A DNA stretch of 64,000 nt from Iris pallida (Eukaryota; Streptophyta; Magnoliopsida; Asparagales; Iridaceae), in NCBI GenBank assembly GCA_029216955.1, contig JANAVB010009598.1, positions 28,088,706-28,152,705 on the forward strand, written 5' to 3'. Under the pieces are notes generated by a model, which was not told where the DNA came from, made no database searches, and saw only the letters and a list, made by a program, of their open reading frames with translations. The translations under genes were made by a program, and so were the position numbers. Of the stretch, positions 25,501 to 35,315 are shown piece after piece (within the stretch, counting starts at the first letter, position 1; every line of letters starts with the position of its first letter).

Positions 25501-28500
25501 CTACATGCCATCAGTCAATCCTATGGTCTAACAATCCTAAGTATCTCAATCACAGGCAATTATACAAGAGCAAAGAGCACGATCATCATACATACAATAG
25601 TAAGGCGTCCCGAACCATATATACATGACTGATCATGAAGCCAGTACCACAGAACTGATGACTAGCTAGAGTATTAGTCGTACATGATAAGGACTAGCTA
25701 TAGTCTAGAATACACATATCATGTTTATGCCCATAGGCTACAATATCAAGGAAAATACCAAAACACGAGCTAAACACGTGCTCGGGACTAAACGTTACAA
25801 GGGAAGAATTTACATATTAGTGGGAGAATGAAAAAGAAACCCACTGAGGCACTCTGGTGCTCCGGCTGGTCACCGTCGAGTAGATGGTGCGGTAGATCCT
25901 TCGGGCTCTTCTATTAGAACCTGGCCATGCAAAACCAGTGGGGTCAGACCCCAAATAGCAAGTACCACAAAGGAGGCCGAACTATGAACTTAAAACCAGC
26001 AATTATAAACAATCAACAGGGAGAGAAAGCAATAAGTAAAGGAGGATCGAGATTCGTGCAGTACCAATGCACTTATCCCGAACATAGAGAGACTGTAAGT
26101 AAAGCATCATTGAGCATAAAGTAAACTGGAGAACATGTTAAATAAATAGAGCTAGGCAATATACGAAGAGAGGACGAATGTACTGTTCCGAAAGCCAGGT
26201 TACAATCCTTAAACCTAACAAGGACCGGGATCGTAACCCTTCGCCTGAACAGAACTTGGTCTCTGATCATTTATTGCTAGAGGTGACAATCATTGCAATC
26301 ATTATCCTGGAACAATTAGGAACTGGATCTAGACAAGACTTAGACTGGAAAGGTGATATACGATGGGATAACCATGGGACTATTCAGATAACCAGGTTAC
26401 AACCCGTAAACCAAACAAGGACCGGGGTTGTAACCCTTCGTCTGAACAGAACTTGGCTTCTTCCACCATTTATCGGCAAGATAAAATAAGAAATCAGAAC
26501 ATGTAACAATCATGTACAAGATCAAGACAAGATTAAACAGATTGAACTCTATCCAACAATCACGGCCAAGCAATGAGTACGGCTTGATACTTTAACTAAC
26601 TAGGGTTATCACATGCCTAGTTACTAGCAAGATGCAAAGAGATTCCCAAGTCCAGTTACCCGCATGCTGCTACCTGAGTGATCCCAGCAAAGAAAAGGAA
26701 AAGATAGCATGATATAGCAGACACACTGTAGTAAGATACATGTGTCCTAAGGTACCACACTCGACGGCGGGCTGGAAGTGCGCTCATCTCAACGGATAGC
26801 AACAAATCCCATGTATATATATATATATAAGGCCGGGATCAAAGGGGCAACAGGTAACTGGGAAAGTCTCTTCATGAACTACTGTATTATTCTAGTTATT
26901 AGCCTTAGCCATTTACAGTAGGTACTCCTGACCGTGGTACTCAGGAGTCCCATCCTAGACATGATGCAAGACAAGACGGGTTCATTTGTACAAGCACAAT
27001 CGCCCACGGTGTCCAGGTCATTTATACAGGTCAGGTCATGTCAGGTAGCCGTCGCAACAGCTTATCAAGATATATCATGTCAGGTTTATCATGTCAAGAG
27101 TGCGCCACATCGGGCCACTATCAAGAATTATCATGTCAAGTTATCATGTCAAGTTTACTGGTCAAGAGTGCGCCATGACGGGCCACTATCAGGTCATGTC
27201 ATGTTTACTTGTCAGGAGTGCACCACTACGGGTCACTGTCGTGTTCAGGGTACATGTGCAGGACAGTATAGTGCAAGCATTCAATCAGGAGACTTAAGTT
27301 ATGCTGAGGTTACAAGACACAAGTCATCAATAAAGATCAAATAATAATAGAGAAATAAAAATAATAACAATAATAATAATAATAATTAAATAGCAGGGCA
27401 AGACACAGGAAGGAGCCCTGCGGCTCAGGGTCACTAGAACTCATGCGGCCAATAAGGAGAGCGCATACAACTTGGTAAGAACAGGGACATGCGGCTAGAA
27501 GGGCAAGGGTACATGCGACTAGGGAGGCAAGTCCATGCGGCTAGCTGGGATCAAAGCTCTATGCGGCTAGCGGAAGAGCAATGCCTATGCGGCTCAGAAG
27601 TCATGAAGCCCTATGCGGCTCAGAAGAGACACTCAGTCTATGCGGCCAAGAGAGAAGCGGGTCTATGTGGTTGGGAGCTAATTTACTCATGCGGCTGCGG
27701 ACGACTGGGGTTCATGCGGCCAGAGAATTTATGCGTGAGCGGTTCGGAGGAGTTCAGGCATATGCGGCTGAGGGCGAGTTGGACCCCATGCGGCTGGAAG
27801 GGACTGAGAACTTATGCGGTCAATAAAATTCGTATTCATGCGGCTAAATGTGGCGGGCACCCATGCGGCTGCATAGGCAAGGGGTGCATGCGGCTAGAAG
27901 GGAAAGACTCTCATGCGGCTGGAACGAACTCGGGTTCATGCGGCCCGCAGAGCAAAGGGCTATGCGGCTGAACCGAGTCGAGTCCCATGCGGCCAGGGGA
28001 TAAAGAAATTTTATGCGGCTGGAAATGAACTTCTCATGCGGCTGGACTGGGAAGCTCAGTCATGCGGTTTAAGTAAGAAGAACTACATGCGGCTGGAAGG
28101 AATACTTGCCGCATGAACTTGTCATGCGGTCAAGTCAAGCACAGTTCATCTTCTCCAAAATTCCGAGAAGAAGAACACCACGAGAGCCAAGTTCTCAAGC
28201 TCAAGCTCCATAACTACATCATCCGGAGCCCAAATCCGAACTTCCATAGGTCAAAATGGGGTAGAATGAAATTCTCTACAACATGGAACCATCAGTTGAC
28301 AAAAACATGCAAGTTTGACATATCAAAACCCATGAAAACCGAAAATACCACAAAGTTAGATCTACCACAATCTAGCCATCAAAGTGGAAAACTCCAAGTT
28401 CTAAACATGCTTAGATTTTAACAATAGAGAGAATGGAACAAACGAAATTGAAATCGTCCAACATTCGGCAAGGTGTACTTGCCTCTCTCCAATGGCTAGG

Positions 28501-31500
28501 GTTTCGGTGGAAAGAAATGAATGAGGGTGAATGAGGAGGGAGAGAGAAAAAGTGGCTTATATAACAAGCTCAAGTGATCTCCACCATTCATTCCTCTCCA
28601 CTCAATCTAAACCATACACCTCATCTCATGAGAAACCAAACTAAACTAAACCAAACCAAACCAAGTCAAAGTGGAACCGAACCAAATAAAACCAAGTCCA
28701 AGTTAAACCAAGTCATGAAATTCCTATATCTTGGAAAATTTTAAAATATCACACAAATCGAGAAATACGAAATACGGCTCAAATAAATACGTATCCGTAT
28801 AAAATACCGATACAGTGAGACGGGTCTCACAATAGGGTGTATTGAAATTCAGAACTCGAGAAGGCTTCCTATTTATCAAGTAGGTAGTTGTTAAGACTGC
28901 CTCACCCCAGAAAATTTTTGGAACATGTGTGGTAAACATAAGTGATCGAGCAACTTCCAGAATGTGTCTGTTTTTTATTTCTGACACCCCATTTTGTTGT
29001 AGGGTGTTAACACAAGAACTTTGATGGATGATACCCTGACTCCCAAGGTAATCTCCAAGAATGGTCTCAAAATATTCCCTTGCATTGTCAGTTTTCAACA
29101 CTTGAATTTTTGTTTGAAATTGAATTTGAACCATAGCGTTGAATCTTCGAAAGATTTGACCAATTTCAGATTTTTCTTTCATAAGGAACAACCATGTGAT
29201 TCTAGTGTGATCATCCACAAATAACACAAACCACCTAGTTCCAATGATATTTTGTACTCTGGATGGCCCCCACATATCACTATGAATCATTGAAAAAGGA
29301 TGAGATTGAAAAAGGATGAGATGCCTTATATGGCTGAATAGGATAAGAATTACGAACATGTTTTGAGAATTGACATACTTCATATTGGAAAAAATTGGAT
29401 TTTTATTCATGGGCAAGGATGGTAACAACTTTTGGAGATAAACAAAATTTGGATGACCTAAACGATAGTGCCATAACATGATTGCACTATCTTTATTGGA
29501 AACTAAAACAGAATTTTTATTTGACCGACTCTCGGAATCAACACATTCTGCATTGTGAGTTTGTCTTCTAGGGTGTTCACCTGTATGAAGAAGGTAGAGA
29601 CCTGAGCACATCCTAGCACTGCCAATCGTCCTCCCCGAATCCAAAGCCTGAAATTTACACAGATTTGAGAAAAATTTAGCAGTGCAATTAAGGTCTCGGG
29701 AGAGCTTACTAACAGATAACAAATTGCAATCCAGATTAGGAACATGCAATACTGCCTTCAACTCTATGTTCTTTGAAAGAGTTATTAAACCAGTACCAGT
29801 CACTTTAGAAAGAGATCCATCAGCAATTTTTATCGTGAGACCTTCTTGACATAAACTGTAATGCTTGAAAAGTGATATATCTCCCGTCATATGATCCGAT
29901 GCACCTGAGTCAACAATCCAGGTGCCCTTGTTTCCTGTTTTAGCAATAAAAGCACTTGAGAGATTACCTTTATGTGCCACAAATCCAACTTTGGTGTTAT
30001 TCTGTGATAACATTTGTGAGAAAATCTTCTGGAGTGCATCAAGCTGTTCTTTGTTGAAGGAGCTGGATTGAGGAGTGGTAGAACTTTCTTCTTCAGTTGT
30101 AGCGTGATTGCTACGACTCTCTGAAGCGGGCCTCGAAGGCTTCCAATCAACAGGTTTGCCGTGTATCTTCCAGCATGTCTCTCGTGTATGACCTGGTTTT
30201 CGACAATAATCACACCACGGCCTTCCTTTCTTTAAGTAACTGTTGTTACTCAGGTTCTGTACTCCTCGAGCGGCTAGGGCAGATTGGTTTTCCATGTTAG
30301 AAGAAGTAGATGACTCTCCTAGCATTACTTTCTGCTTTCTTCCCTACGCACTTCAGAGAAAACTTTCCTGATACTTGATAAAGGCTTTGCTCCAAGTATT
30401 CTTCCCCTTACTTCATCTAAGTTCTTGATTAGTCCCATCAAGAATTTAAAAATTCTTTTCTTCTCCACGATCTCTCTAAACTTCTTTGCATCTTCTGGGC
30501 ATGTCCACCTATGATCCTCGAATACGTCCAGTTGCTGCCACTGACGAGTGAGACTATTGTAGAATTGGGTGACTAAGAGTTCTCCTTGTCGCAGATCATG
30601 AAGTGTTGTTTCAATTTCGAAAATTGTTGAGGTATTTTCTTTGCTTGAATAAAACTCCTTTGCAGCATCCCACATCTCATAAGCCGTGTCATAGATCAAA
30701 AAATTCTCGCCAATTTCATTGGTCATAGAATTTATTAGCCATGACATGACCATATTATTCTATGTTTTCCAAAGTTTGAATTTGGAATCTTCTGTCTTCG
30801 GAGGAACAATCTCACCTGTAAGGTATTCATCCTTCCCCTTTCCGCTAATATACATCATAACGGACTGTGACCATTAAAGATAATTGTTCCCATTCAGTTT
30901 ATGCCCTGTAATGAGAAGAGGAATACTCTCTGCTATGCCATGAGTTCTGATGGTTTGGATATCAGAACCAGAAGTAACCTCAGATGAGGAGGTTCTCTGC
31001 TCGTTGGTGGCCATGCCGTATTTTGAGAGGAATTATTGGAGTGGTTCAGAGAGAAAGTGCTCTGATACCATGTGGAAAAATGGAAATACTTTGTTTTATT
31101 TTCACTTATCTGTTCTGAATAACCCATACACAGCTAAATAAGGAAGAAGATGATAACAACTTCCTCAATTCTAGGAGCTAAATAAGGGATTCAGATAAAA
31201 CATAGAAACTAAGTAATATAGAGAATCGGTTAATATGAAAAACCGAATCCCCTTTATTCTAGGAAACAAATCTCAACCACTAATGCCTAGAATCAGTACA
31301 GATTTCAACATTTAGTTATAGTAAATTCTTTAGACTTGGTCAGCAAATTTTGAGTAAAATAGAAAGTTAACCATGTTGACACAAATCTTAAGCCATCTCT
31401 CTTGAATGACAGCAACAAGTGACAGAAATCATGAAAGAGACAGAAAGAAAGAGGAAGGAATCTAGTCTTGCCCTGGCTTTCACTTCATTTCTACCGCTGC

Positions 31501-34188
31501 AACATCATGGGACTACCCTCCATCATCCTTAGACTCAATATTACTCTTAGAGGAACTACCATATTAGCACTCGGGGAATGTTCTCTCCTTATGAAAACAT
31601 TGAGTTAAGAATGAGCCGGAATCTCCATTAAGTTGTAAGATATCCATAAAAGGTTTGTCAATATAATTCCAATTTAGTAAAATTTACATATCGTAACCTA
31701 ATGAATTAGCATCGTTAGATATCACATGCCTAGGGATCAATCACTCATGGTGATAGAGGTTTAGAAGGAACTGTGTTAAATCCCACATGGTGATGCATTG
31801 GCATGAATGTAGATGTAAATATCTTGAAGATTCAAACATGGAAGACTCATAATAGGAAGGCTCCTTTATACTCCACGACTAGAACAGCTACCTTCAGGAT
31901 GAGACATTTGTATATCATGTCTTATGATCTCACAACATTCTTCTAGATGCCGATACTGAAGTGACTATATTCTTCCTTTCCACATGAACCTTGCATCATT
32001 CAACTAGAATTACCACTTCATAAATATCAGCATCCAAAGTAATATCATTAACATTTTGTATCCCATCTCACGATTAAATCCGTAGCGGGAACATTAATCT
32101 AGTGTTCATATGCAAGATAACTATTTGCATCAAACCAACTTAGTGAGTACTTATTGGGAAAAAAGACCAGCAAAGATTATACGCAACAATAAACTAGTTA
32201 AAAATTGTCTCATTTAGTTTCGCTCCATATATATTTCAGGGGCATACGGGAACAAAGGCATGCATGGTTCTAGGCATTATTTACCCTAAACGTGTTTAAG
32301 TTGAAAAATGACAAAGCAACTGCCTTGTCTTGTTCATAAAAGCGGTCACCTAGGGTGCCTAACCCCTCCAAACACAGATCAGCCTCATCTAGGCATAGGC
32401 TACATATTCTTTAGTTTTTTTTAATTGACCCATTAGACTACTTGCCCTTTAGTTTTTTAATCTGACCCTTTAGTTTCTCAATGTTAGATTGTTCACCTTT
32501 TAGGTCTACAGTCTACTATTGTTTTAGACTCTTTTTTATCTTTCCAACACTAAACCGGAAAACGATTAATGCCACCTAGGCATCACGTAAACCACGCCAA
32601 GGACTCTACTACACTAGGCCCCCTCCTAGCTGCCTCATGGCCTATGTAACACAAAGTATCGCGAGCAGTGGTAGTTTGCAATAAGTTAAAAAAACAATTG
32701 TACCAAAATTTAGTGCTAACTCGGAGAATGCTCGATATCATTTCTCCTTTATGGTACGACAATGAGTTGAACAACAGTAGAAGAAAAAAAAAACTAAGCT
32801 ATACCTACATTCCGTGCCTACGGATACTAAGGCAAAAAAAAAAATATGGGTACGACACGCCAACAACGTCAGAGTCATCTTCCAAATGGGATTGGCTATT
32901 TGGATCCTTCTCTTGCATGTAGCTCTTTGTTAGAGCATCAATAGTAAGGCCCATCCCAATTTATAAATTCTAGATTCAGAATGTAGGAGCTTATTTTGTA
33001 GAATAGTAAGGGTTAATTGGAACCCAATGATAGTCCCGTCTCGTCCTACCTACATGAGCTATAGTCTGGACCTCAGAATTTCTACATTCAGAATGTAGGA
33101 ACTCACTTTGTAGAATAGTAAAGCTCAATTTGGACCCCCAATTTCTAGATTCTAGATTTTATATTATTTTTTTGAAAAAAGAAATCGGTCTACATCCACT
33201 CATCTCATTTGGATCTCAAGATTTATTTGTTTACTATTCTCATACAAACCCAACCCAATCTACGTTAATTTTTTGGGTTATTTAGTAATAGTCTCATATA
33301 ATATGTGATGTTAGGGTTTGGGTCTCCAAATTGTCCGACATTAGAGTTTGGGTCTCCACAAGACTCAAAATTGGTAACGTGAACAGTAAAAATGAGACTC
33401 AAACTCTAATGTCGGACAATTTGGAGACCCAAACCTTAATATCATATATTATATGAGACCCTATTACTAAATAACCCTAATTTTTTATTACAAATTTGGG
33501 TCTCAAGATGCATTCTTTAGCTCCATCTACTAATGATGCTCTTAAGTGTCATATCCCTGTTTGTTTAGACCTAACCCTAGTTCTATCAGCTCCTTTGACT
33601 AATATGTTTCACATATCCAAACAACTTGAGTTCTTTTTCCTTATAAATTTATCCTCAATCTTCGTCACCTCCAACTTCCCGCGAATAAATAATCATTTCT
33701 GATTCATCTTAACATTATTTTTCTTTTTTTCTTTTAAATTTCCCAACTATGATGTAACCAAACATAGTCATTTACGAGTAATCAAACCAGATCACATATA
33801 TAATCAAAATATAGAAAGAATGACAAATTGAAAGGAGTAGCAGTAGTACATTTCCTGCCGACGTCTCGACGGTCCCGGACGACGCCTCCACCGACTGCAG
33901 GAACCTCAGGACCTTCTTCCAGCTCCCGCCGCACCGGTCGAGGAGCTCCCTCCTCGCGCCCGCCGGCATGTCGCCGAACAGCCCGCTCCCTTCGCACAGG
34001 TGGAACGTCGCGAACTCCACCATGGACCGGAAGTTCCCGGGAAGGCTCCCCTCCCCTCCCCGGAACATCCGGCACGTCGCCTCCAGGCGCGCCAGATCGG
34101 CCGATCCCAGCCTCCCGGAGGTCAGGATCTCGAGGACCAGATGCGACGGAAGCTCCTCCATGGAGAACACGCGACCCCGATCCGCCAT
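15497..34188 (-). CDS. F-box and RCC1-repeat protein, six exons
   Basis: Host gene of 492 codons assembled from six exons joined in phase 0: 33850-34188, 21945-22154, 21728-21838, 18765-19133, 18550-18657 and 15497-15838. Every intron is GT-AG. Residues 8-45 form an F-box (MEELPSHLVLEILTSGRLGS), which in this superfamily binds SKP1 in SCF ubiquitin ligases. From residue 114 onward there are RCC1/beta-propeller repeats with the usual GxYHT, SCGSSxxGxLGHG, VSAGDEHAVAL and GFGWMGFGSLG blocks, about seven blades. From memory it resembles Arabidopsis At3g26100-like RCC1 proteins. Substrate and biological role are unknown. The reading frame is intact through all exons despite an 11.7-kb first intron full of transposons. 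Confidence 0.92.
16375..16465. repeat. Fragment of a GTATC-rich repeat
   Basis: AAAGGTTCGAAGTATCGGTA is followed by several GTATCAGTTTC copies. It resembles the start of the 477-bp element at 20010-20486. It lies in intron 5. Confidence 0.5.
16499..16549. repeat. (AT)n(AG)n microsatellite
   Basis: About 17 AT units followed by about 8 AG units in intron 5. Confidence 0.95.
17033..17462. mobile_element. MITE-like element built from TAGGCGG motifs
   Basis: Ends are inverted: GTGTTCTAAATAGCGG on the left, and AAGGTTCTAAACGGCGG read inwards from the right. The flanks carry AAATATATTA on both sides (17023-17032 and 17463-17472), a possible target duplication although AT-rich. Both ends are packed with TAGGCGG/CCGCCTA repeats, and the middle is AT-rich. 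Inserted in intron 5. Confidence 0.6.
17802..18422 (+). other. Unassigned open-frame relics in intron 5
   Basis: Plus-strand frames at 17802-18092 (96 codons) and 18192-18422 (76 codons) lie antisense in an intron of the host gene. The first reads smoothly (for example GELFDMIYLIPELWNAHPL) and could be a decayed gene or transposon piece. I do not recognise a family. Confidence 0.2.
18550..18657 (-). CDS. F-box/RCC1 gene exon 5
   Basis: 36 codons, VFTWGRGYCGALGHGDENDK to ...SQLAVQ. Acceptor TTGCAG and donor GTCTGT. Confidence 0.9.
18765..19133 (-). CDS. F-box/RCC1 gene exon 4
   Basis: 123 codons, VATGLSFTVILSQQGHVYTC to ...EHAVALDSNGH. Acceptor TTTCAG and donor GTTAGT. It contains two to three RCC1 repeats. 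Confidence 0.92.
19660..19795. repeat. Short tandem repeat, about 34-bp period
   Basis: GGTGCATGAATGTCCTTTGG and variants occur three times in intron 3, followed by TTAAAAAGGT. Confidence 0.7.
20010..20486. mobile_element. 477-bp MITE-like element rich in GTATCGG
   Basis: Flanked by a perfect 9-bp duplication CTTGTAACC (20001-20009 and 20487-20495). The ends are weakly inverted (AAGGTTCGGAATATTTGTAT against CATAATTTGCAGTATTGG). TATCGG/GTATCAG motifs recur about 15 times near both ends. The 9-bp duplication suggests a Mutator-type insertion. Lies in intron 3 of the host gene. Confidence 0.65.
21429..21508. repeat. Two-copy 40-bp direct repeat
   Basis: ACTGATGAAAATCAACGTGT...GGTAAATA and ACGGATGAAAATCAATGTAT...GGTAAATA lie side by side in intron 3. 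A (GA)n run lies just upstream at about 21370. Confidence 0.75.
21728..21838 (-). CDS. F-box/RCC1 gene exon 3
   Basis: 37 codons, VFTCGDNSSYCCGHGE to ...LKGIACKQ, between acceptor ATCAG and donor GTATTG. It is too short and lacks an ATG, so it is easily missed. Confidence 0.9.
21945..22154 (-). CDS. F-box/RCC1 gene exon 2
   Basis: 70 codons, from MQVATGRYHTLLVHDSSVYS to ...LVMQSGE. Acceptor TTGCAG and donor GTATAG. This is the first propeller blades. Confidence 0.92.
22794..23035 (-). repeat. copia 3' LTR
   Basis: 242 bp. On the minus strand it starts TGTTGAAATC and ends TTTTTCCACA. Nearly identical to 31071-31310. Confidence 0.95.
23036..23046 (-). promoter_or_regulatory. copia polypurine tract
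   Basis: The minus strand reads TTGAGGGGGAG immediately before the 3' LTR start TGTTG. Confidence 0.85.
23043..25383 (-). pseudogene. copia pol, second part: end of integrase, RT, RNase H
   Basis: Starting at the right: the integrase C-terminal region (FGYSVFVH, KLDPKSLKCIFVEYSSNKKG), then a linker. The RT follows in a long frame at 23798-24886 with WKEAILEE, GCKWIFTIK, YQLDVKNAFLNGDLEEEVYM, YGLKQSPRAW and the catalytic YVDDIIL. RNase H is in separate frames (23333-23695 with SYRxxxSGY-like DRRSTSGYCTYVWG, and 23043-23423 with CDNQSAISIAKN and HVEIDRHF). Frame changes near 23700-23800 and 23335-23420, and a stop near 24935, show decay. Confidence 0.92.
27420..28140. repeat. ATGCGGC motif cluster in the solo LTR
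   Basis: About 24 copies of (C)ATGCGGCT/CATGCGGCC lie at irregular 25-45 bp intervals over 720 bp, with largely unrelated sequence between them. On the LTR sense strand the motif is AGCCGCATG. The cluster is in the transcribed leader, downstream of the TATA-like site at 28554-28563. Frames rich in Met-Arg-Leu or Cys-Gly here are artefacts. Confidence 0.85.
28554..28563 (-). promoter_or_regulatory. Solo LTR TATA-like box
   Basis: TATATAAGCC on the LTR sense strand, followed by a CT-rich leader, as in the Tekay LTR near 39340. Confidence 0.5.
28832..30327 (-). pseudogene. copia gag end, protease and integrase first part
   Basis: The minus-strand frame runs from about 30325. A zinc knuckle CX2CX4HX4C (CDYCRKPGHTRETC) is followed by the aspartic protease motif WIVDSGASDHMTG, the GAG-pre region, and integrase with LWHYRLGHPNF, FVDDHTRITW, KTDNAREY and a catalytic-region QNGVSE stretch. 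The frame is cut at 28831 by the solo LTR. The gag frame ends at 30325 in a different phase, which indicates a one-base frameshift at the join. Confidence 0.92.
30325..31014 (-). pseudogene. copia gag
   Basis: Starts at ATG 31014 (MATNEQRTSSSEVTSGSD) just inside the primer site. It carries the copia-type gag (UBN2-like) sequence with LITGHKLNGNNYL, YEMWDAAKEFYSS, YNSLTRQWQQLD and KFLMGLIKNLDEVRGRILG. In-frame stops at about 30874-30876 and 30760-30762 break it. Confidence 0.88.
31056..31070 (-). promoter_or_regulatory. copia primer binding site
   Basis: The minus strand reads TGGTATCAGAGCACT directly next to the 5' LTR. It matches the 3' end of initiator Met tRNA. Confidence 0.95.
31071..31310 (-). 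repeat. copia 5' LTR
   Basis: 240 bp, nearly identical to 22794-23035. Right flank TTTAG is the target duplication. Confidence 0.95.
31316..32929. other. Remainder of intron 1, nothing recognised
   Basis: AT-rich intronic DNA of the F-box/RCC1 gene. No credible ORF or clear repeat seen. Confidence 0.5.
32933..33541. mobile_element. Tourist/Harbinger-like MITE with TTA duplication
   Basis: Terminal inverted repeats GAGCATCAATAGTAAG and GAGCATCATTAGTAGATGG (right end read inwards), flanked by TTA at 32930-32932 and 33542-33544. Inner sequence TTCTAGATTCAGAATGTAGG repeats within the element and reappears at 37423-37806. It contains another MITE at 33275-33477. Confidence 0.8.
33275..33477. mobile_element. 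Fold-back MITE nested in the Harbinger-like MITE
   Basis: 203 bp that is almost entirely one inverted repeat: GGGTTATTTAGTAATAG...CTATTACTAAATAACCC with about 85-90-bp arms around 33376. Flanked by a perfect 9-bp duplication TAATTTTTT (33266-33274 and 33478-33486). Confidence 0.85.
33850..34188 (-). CDS. F-box/RCC1 gene exon 1
   Basis: 113 codons starting MADRGRVFSMEELPSHLVLE. Strongly GC-rich, unlike the later exons. It ends ...VETSAGN before the donor GTACTA. Confidence 0.92.
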
Positions 34189-34534
34189 AGGATCAAAAGA
34201 AGAAGAAAAAGAGAATAAAAAGTTGACTTTTTTAGGGTTTCGAATTGGGGGAGATAGAAATTTTTGACTTCGAAGTTGGAAGAGAAGGAAGTGTGGAATT
34301 AAAGAAATGGGAGAGGAAAAAGGGGAAAAAAAAAAAGTAGTGTGATTTTTGCTGGGCGAGTGGCCGTGGAATGGGGCCTGGGTTGAATCTGGACGGTTGG
34401 TTCTTGTTTGGACGGCTACTTTTTTCAGACGTTTGCTTGGGAGAAGTTTCTATATGCTTTTTCTTTTTCTTTTCTCTGACGTGGATCACATTTTTTATGG
34501 AAGTGGAAACCAGGAGGGTTACCCACTTATTTTT
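34189..34534 (-). promoter_or_regulatory. 5' UTR and promoter region of the F-box/RCC1 gene
   Basis: Upstream of the ATG on the minus strand the sequence is CT-rich (CTTCTTCTT, TTCCTTCTC) and I see no clear TATA box. A telo-box lies about 45 bp before the ATG. Confidence 0.5.
34232..34240 (-). promoter_or_regulatory. Telo-box
   Basis: AAACCCTAA on the minus strand in the 5' UTR of the F-box/RCC1 gene. Telo-boxes are frequent in 5' regions of plant housekeeping genes. Confidence 0.5.
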
Positions 34535-34705
34535 CTTATTTAATAATACAGTCCCATATAATAGTTCACATTATGATTTTGTTCTTCAAATTATCAACCT
34601 TAGTTTTTGAATCTCCAAATTACTATTTATCTAGACTAGCAAATAATAATTTGAATATCTAAATTCTAATATTAACTATTATGTAAGACTTTATTACTAG
34701 TCTTT
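34535..34705. repeat. Diverged relative of the fold-back MITE
   Basis: TTAATAATACAGTCCCATAT...ATTATGTAAGACTTTATTAC is an imperfect inverted pair resembling the ends of 33275-33477, with degenerate arms. Confidence 0.55.
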
Positions 34706-34759
34706 TAAAAAAAAAAAATTGATGTGATTAGAGTTGTAATAAAATAATAATAAAACAAA

Positions 34760-35300
34760 ATGTGTCAATTTACTTTATTTTATTTGTATACTACAATGGA
34801 GGGTTTCTATCTCATACTTCTATTATACAAATATATTTTAAAAAAAATCTTCCAACCATGATTTCTATTCCAATTTATGTCCTACGTGACGGTGATGTAC
34901 GATGGAAAGTTTCTATTAGAATTTCTACATCTATAAATTCTCATAAAAAAATTTCATATTTCATACGAATTAATATTGAACTCCACATTATTAAATTAAT
35001 CTTTTTGTTTATTGTTTTAAATTTTTCATCTTTCATACCAATTAATATTGGACCCCACATCATTAAATTAGTCATTTTATTTGTTGCCAAGTAAAATAGA
35101 AATGGACAATCATTGAAGAGTATTTTTTTGTGTGTGATTTCTATACAGAAACTCTACCGATTATGACAGAAATTTTCTTAAAATGTAATGACAAGTAACT
35201 TTAGAAATCTCCATTAGACATGGCATTCGACAACTTGAAAGATGTTGCGAAAGTTAGAACTACCACTTCTTTAAAAAGGGGTAATAAGATCCCAAATCCT
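34760..35300. other. AT-rich repeat-derived sequence
   Basis: Shares GGGTTTCTAT, CCCACATCATTAAATTA and AGAAACTCT blocks with 37190-37960, so it is probably another copy of that repeat family in a different orientation or state. No gene. Confidence 0.4.
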
Positions 35301-35315
35301 AAAATTCAGCAAGAA

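Larger units (their letters stand above)
25384..28831 (-). mobile_element. Solo LTR of a Ty3/gypsy (Tekay-like) element inside copia integrase
   Basis: 3448 bp with TG/CA ends and a perfect 5-bp duplication ATAGG (25379-25383 and 28832-28836). The plus-strand start TGTCACGCCCCAGAACCAGA is the complement of the end of the Tekay LTRs at 41785 and 49461. Several inner blocks match too (GTGCGCCAC...GGGCCAC stretches and the repeated GGTTACAA-ACC blocks). It lacks internal sequence, so it arose by recombination between two LTRs. Removing it rejoins copia integrase in frame. Confidence 0.93.
22794..31310 (-). mobile_element. Ty1/copia retrotransposon in intron 1 of the F-box/RCC1 gene
   Basis: Two 240-242-bp LTRs, a TTTAG target duplication (22789-22793 and 31311-31315), a tRNA-iMet primer site and a polypurine tract define a complete copia element in the same orientation as the host gene. 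Domain order on the minus strand is gag, CCHC knuckle, protease, integrase, RT and RNase H, as in Ty1/copia. LTRs differ by one substitution and a 2-base run-length change that I can see, so the insertion looks young. The coding part nevertheless has stops and frameshifts, and is split by a solo LTR (25384-28831). Confidence 0.95.

Noticed and set aside
27489..28116. ORFs rich in Met-Arg-Leu, Cys-Gly and His-Ala-Ala
   Set aside because: By-products of the ATGCGGC cluster in the solo LTR.
33782..34218. GC-rich Arg/Pro/Ser ORFs overlapping the F-box exon
   Set aside because: Shadows of the GC-rich exon 1 in other frames. The F-box frame has splice sites and a family match.
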